DNA of 8,139 nt, from NCBI GenBank assembly GCA_023457875.1, contig JAEXBC010000101.1, positions 1-8,139 on the forward strand, read 5' to 3'. The notes below the pieces were generated by a model. It saw only the letters and a list, made by a program, of their open reading frames with translations, was not told the origin of the DNA and did not search any database. The position numbers were made by a program, and so were the translations under genes. Positions 5,987-8,139 of this stretch are shown piece after piece. This DNA comes from Bacillota bacterium (lineage in GTDB: Bacteria; Bacillota; Clostridia; Lachnospirales; Cellulosilyticaceae). Positions within the stretch are counted from its first letter, which is position 1, and each line of letters starts with the position of its first letter.

Positions 5987-6044
5987 GGTTAGAATCAAAA
6001 ACTCTGCGAGGACGGAATGAGGTGAACAAATACAGGTGTATTGC

Positions 6045-6083
6045 GCCCCTTTTTACTCTTTCTGAGGTAAAAAGGGGCTTTTT
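6045..6083 (+). terminator. Riboswitch expression-platform terminator
   Basis: GCCCCTTTTTAC (6045-6056) and GTAAAAAGGGGC (6067-6078) form a perfect 12-bp stem with a 10-nt loop, followed by TTTTT (6079-6083). It lies between aptamer and gene, so B12-dependent premature termination is the expected mechanism. The 5' arm CCCTTTTTA (6047-6055) can instead pair with TTAAAAGGG (5852-5860) in the aptamer core at 8 of 9 positions, a candidate antiterminator. Confidence 0.9.
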
Positions 6084-6144
6084 AGGCTCAAATTTAGAAA
6101 AGTAAGTACAAAAATAAGTAAGCATTGAAAGGAAGATAAAGTAT

Positions 6145-8139
6145 ATGACGAAGTGTAGAAGAAGTATATTATGTATATGGTTAAGTGTATGCATGATATT
6201 TAATATCTTAAGTCCTAGTATGATATTAGCAGGTAAAGTGGATACACCATGTGATTCTGTGATTGTGACAATTGAGAAATTTTGTTTGGGTCAAGGCTAT
6301 ATATTAGAACCGGTAGAAGTAACGTTTCATGAAGGGATGAATGCCAAAGAGGCTATACAAAGTGCCTTAACGACAACAGATGCAGCAATAACTGTTAAGG
6401 GATTGGAAAATGGACTTATTACTGGCGTGTCAGACGAAATGAAAAAAGTGACACTGCCAAACATCATGAATCAAGCCTTAGAAAGCTATGTAGAAGAGTG
6501 GGGTGATGAATTTGGCTTTGAAGATACTAGAGATGAGCCAAAAAATCTATTAAAAGAATACGATTATAATATGATGTCAGGCTGGATGTACACAGTGGAT
6601 GGAGATATACCTAATGTTGGTGTAAGTGGTAAGACACTTGAAGCAGGCGAAGTAGTACGCCTTCGTTATACCATTAGCTGGGGAGCTGATCTTGGGAATA
6701 GTCAAAACACGATGATGCCAGTATTATATCAAGAAGCTGATAAGTTAGCGTTAATGACTTTAATGGCTAAGCTAAATAGTAATCAAACGCTAAAAGCTGA
6801 AAATGCAGCCTTATATGAAGAGGCTCTAGAAATTAGCAGCGATATGGAGTCTGAGCAAACAGAGGTCGATAGCATAGTAGCTAAGTTAAGTACAATTGTT
6901 CAGAATGCAGAAGGTGAACATAATAATAATCAAACGCCAAATCTAATAGAGGATACTGATTTAATACAAGCAAAAACGGCTGCGCTTAAGTACATAAAAG
7001 ATAACGTAGATTATTCGGGAAGCTATGGGGATGGAAGTAGCTTGGATTGGAGCAGCTTTGCAATAGCTTTGGATAGTAAACTACCCGTTGCAGCCTATAC
7101 CAAAATGTTACAAACTTTTATAAGCCAATATCAAACATCTGACGCATTAAGCCAGGCATTAAATAATAAGGCAACAGAGTTTGAAAGAATAGTTATCGGG
7201 TTAACAGCCAATGGCTATGATGTAAGTAATGTGGGTGGACACAATTTAGTCGAGATGATTTATAATCATACAAGTCTTGAAAAGCAAGGTATAAGTGCAC
7301 TACTCTATGCCTTGTTAGCAGTAGATACGAAACCTTATGATATTCCTACTAATGCATTATATACGAGAGAAAGATTGATAGAGCTTATTACAAGTAAACA
7401 GTTAGAGAATGGAAGCTTTGCGTTTAGTGTAGCAATGGGAGCAGATGCTGACTTAACGGCTATTGCAGTTCAGGCATTGGCACCTTATTACAAGACCAAT
7501 GAAAAAGTCAAGAGTGCAATCGACAAGGCATTAAACTGGTTGAGTAATGCCCAGACTGATAGCGGACATTACAATTCATGGGGTTCAAACTCAAGTGAAA
7601 CTGTAGCACAGGTTATTTGCGCATTAATTAGTGTAGATAAGAACCCAGCTACAGAGCAAGCTTTTATTAAGAAAAATGGAAATTTATTCAGCGCGTTAAT
7701 GGCCTTTTATGATAAAGAAAAAGGTGCATTTAAGCATACTGAAACTGGTAATATCAACTTAACAGCAACACAACAAGTAAGCTATAGCTTAATTGCCTAT
7801 GACAGATATATCAATCAGCAAGATTTTATTTATAATATGAGTGCGCTTTTTGCAGATACTACTGTGCAAGATAAGGAAGTATATCTAGCGGCAAAAGATA
7901 AAGCGCTAGCTTATATTAAAGCAATAGATAGTTTCCATGGAACCTATACTAAAGGAAGTTCCATGGATTGGAATGCATTTATCCTTGCAAGAGGACAGGA
8001 AAAGGTGCCAACAGCTTATGCAGAAGCTATAGAAACCTTCCTTTCTAAGTATGAGGATTCAAATGGTTTACAAAATGCCCTTGTTAATGCAACAGAATTT
8101 GAAAGAATGACCATTGGATTAACATCAGTTGGGTATGAT
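6145..8139 (+). CDS. Secreted DUF4430 / alpha-alpha-toroid protein, candidate corrinoid-binding (transcobalamin-like); 3' end missing
   Basis: The frame stays open for 665 codons to the right edge. AGGAAG (6130-6135) lies 9 nt before the ATG. Residues 1-29 are a Sec signal peptide (KCRR, hydrophobic ILCIWLSVCMIFNIL, cleavage likely after MILA). Residues about 39-184 match DUF4430, the beta-grasp domain related to the C-terminal domain of transcobalamin: VTIEKFCLGQGYILEPVEVTF, then SGWMYTVDG (145-153), then LEAGEVVRLRYTISWGADLG. A helical linker follows (about 186-270). From about 276 comes an alpha/alpha-toroid of the prenyltransferase/terpene-cyclase type, with repeats such as Q-LENGSF (419-425) and QTDSGHY (470-476) followed by SSETVAQVICALISV. 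A second copy starts near 582, about 306 residues later (TEFERIVIGLT at 344, TEFERMTIGLT at 650). I infer extracellular B12 or corrinoid capture from the fold pair plus the riboswitch; a different ligand or a surface adhesin role remains possible. Confidence 0.85.
   Translation, partial: MTKCRRSILCIWLSVCMIFNILSPSMILAGKVDTPCDSVIVTIEKFCLGQGYILEPVEVTFHEGMNAKEAIQSALTTTDAAITVKGLENGLITGVSDEMKKVTLPNIMNQALESYVEEWGDEFGFEDTRDEPKNLLKEYDYNMMSGWMYTVDGDIPNVGVSGKTLEAGEVVRLRYTISWGADLGNSQNTMMPVLYQEADKLALMTLMAKLNSNQTLKAENAALYEEALEISSDMESEQTEVDSIVAKLSTIVQNAEGEHNNNQTPNLIEDTDLIQAKTAALKYIKDNVDYSGSYGDGSSLDWSSFAIALDSKLPVAAYTKMLQTFISQYQTSDALSQALNNKATEFERIVIGLTANGYDVSNVGGHNLVEMIYNHTSLEKQGISALLYALLAVDTKPYDIPTNALYTRERLIELITSKQLENGSFAFSVAMGADADLTAIAVQALAPYYKTNEKVKSAIDKALNWLSNAQTDSGHYNSWGSNSSETVAQVICALISVDKNPATEQAFIKKNGNLFSALMAFYDKEKGAFKHTETGNINLTATQQVSYSLIAYDRYINQQDFIYNMSALFADTTVQDKEVYLAAKDKALAYIKAIDSFHGTYTKGSSMDWNAFILARGQEKVPTAYAEAIETFLSKYEDSNGLQNALVNATEFERMTIGLTSVGYD

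Noticed and set aside
5913..6194. Minus-strand open frame of 93 codons across the riboswitch and terminator
   Set aside because: It lies on conserved structured RNA of the opposite strand, has no supporting ribosome site and reads as low-complexity hydrophobic sequence.

Overview
The window is AT-rich, with strong Shine-Dalgarno sites, intrinsic terminators, a B12 riboswitch and Firmicutes-type proteins. This suggests a low-GC anaerobic Clostridia, plausibly of the Lachnospirales/Cellulosilyticum kind; that placement is inferred from style and gene content, not from a search.

Layout. Bases 3-677 hold the 3' part of folD (one-carbon folate metabolism), cut by the left edge. Bases 797-2613 form a compact operon: two tandem, divergent DUF155/RMND1-like proteins that overlap by ATGA and each carry one C-terminal membrane segment, then a 49-codon predicted membrane peptide, closed by a strong terminator at 2635-2669. 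After an empty AT-rich stretch, a good promoter (2841-2869) with a GTTAAC inverted repeat at its start site leads, through a leader of about 170 nt, to an unrecognised two-pass membrane protein (3047-4075). A 100-bp nearly symmetrical inverted-repeat element follows (4076-4175) and probably ends transcription. Next come a HAD-family phosphatase (4367-5041, plus strand) and, converging on it, an AhpD-like CxxC protein (5149-5487, minus strand), separated by a hairpin.

The most interesting part is the right end. A duplicated promoter-like segment (5679-5778) precedes a class-I-type cobalamin riboswitch (aptamer about 5817-5986) with a clear intrinsic terminator (6045-6083). Downstream, and running off the right edge, is a gene for a secreted protein (6145-8139, 665 codons visible). 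It has a signal peptide, a DUF4430 beta-grasp domain and at least one and a half alpha/alpha-toroid domains. These are the two fold types that make up animal intrinsic factor and transcobalamin, here in reversed order and under B12 control. I read it as a candidate extracellular corrinoid-capture protein.

The remaining genes look like independent transcription units with no shared pathway that I can see.
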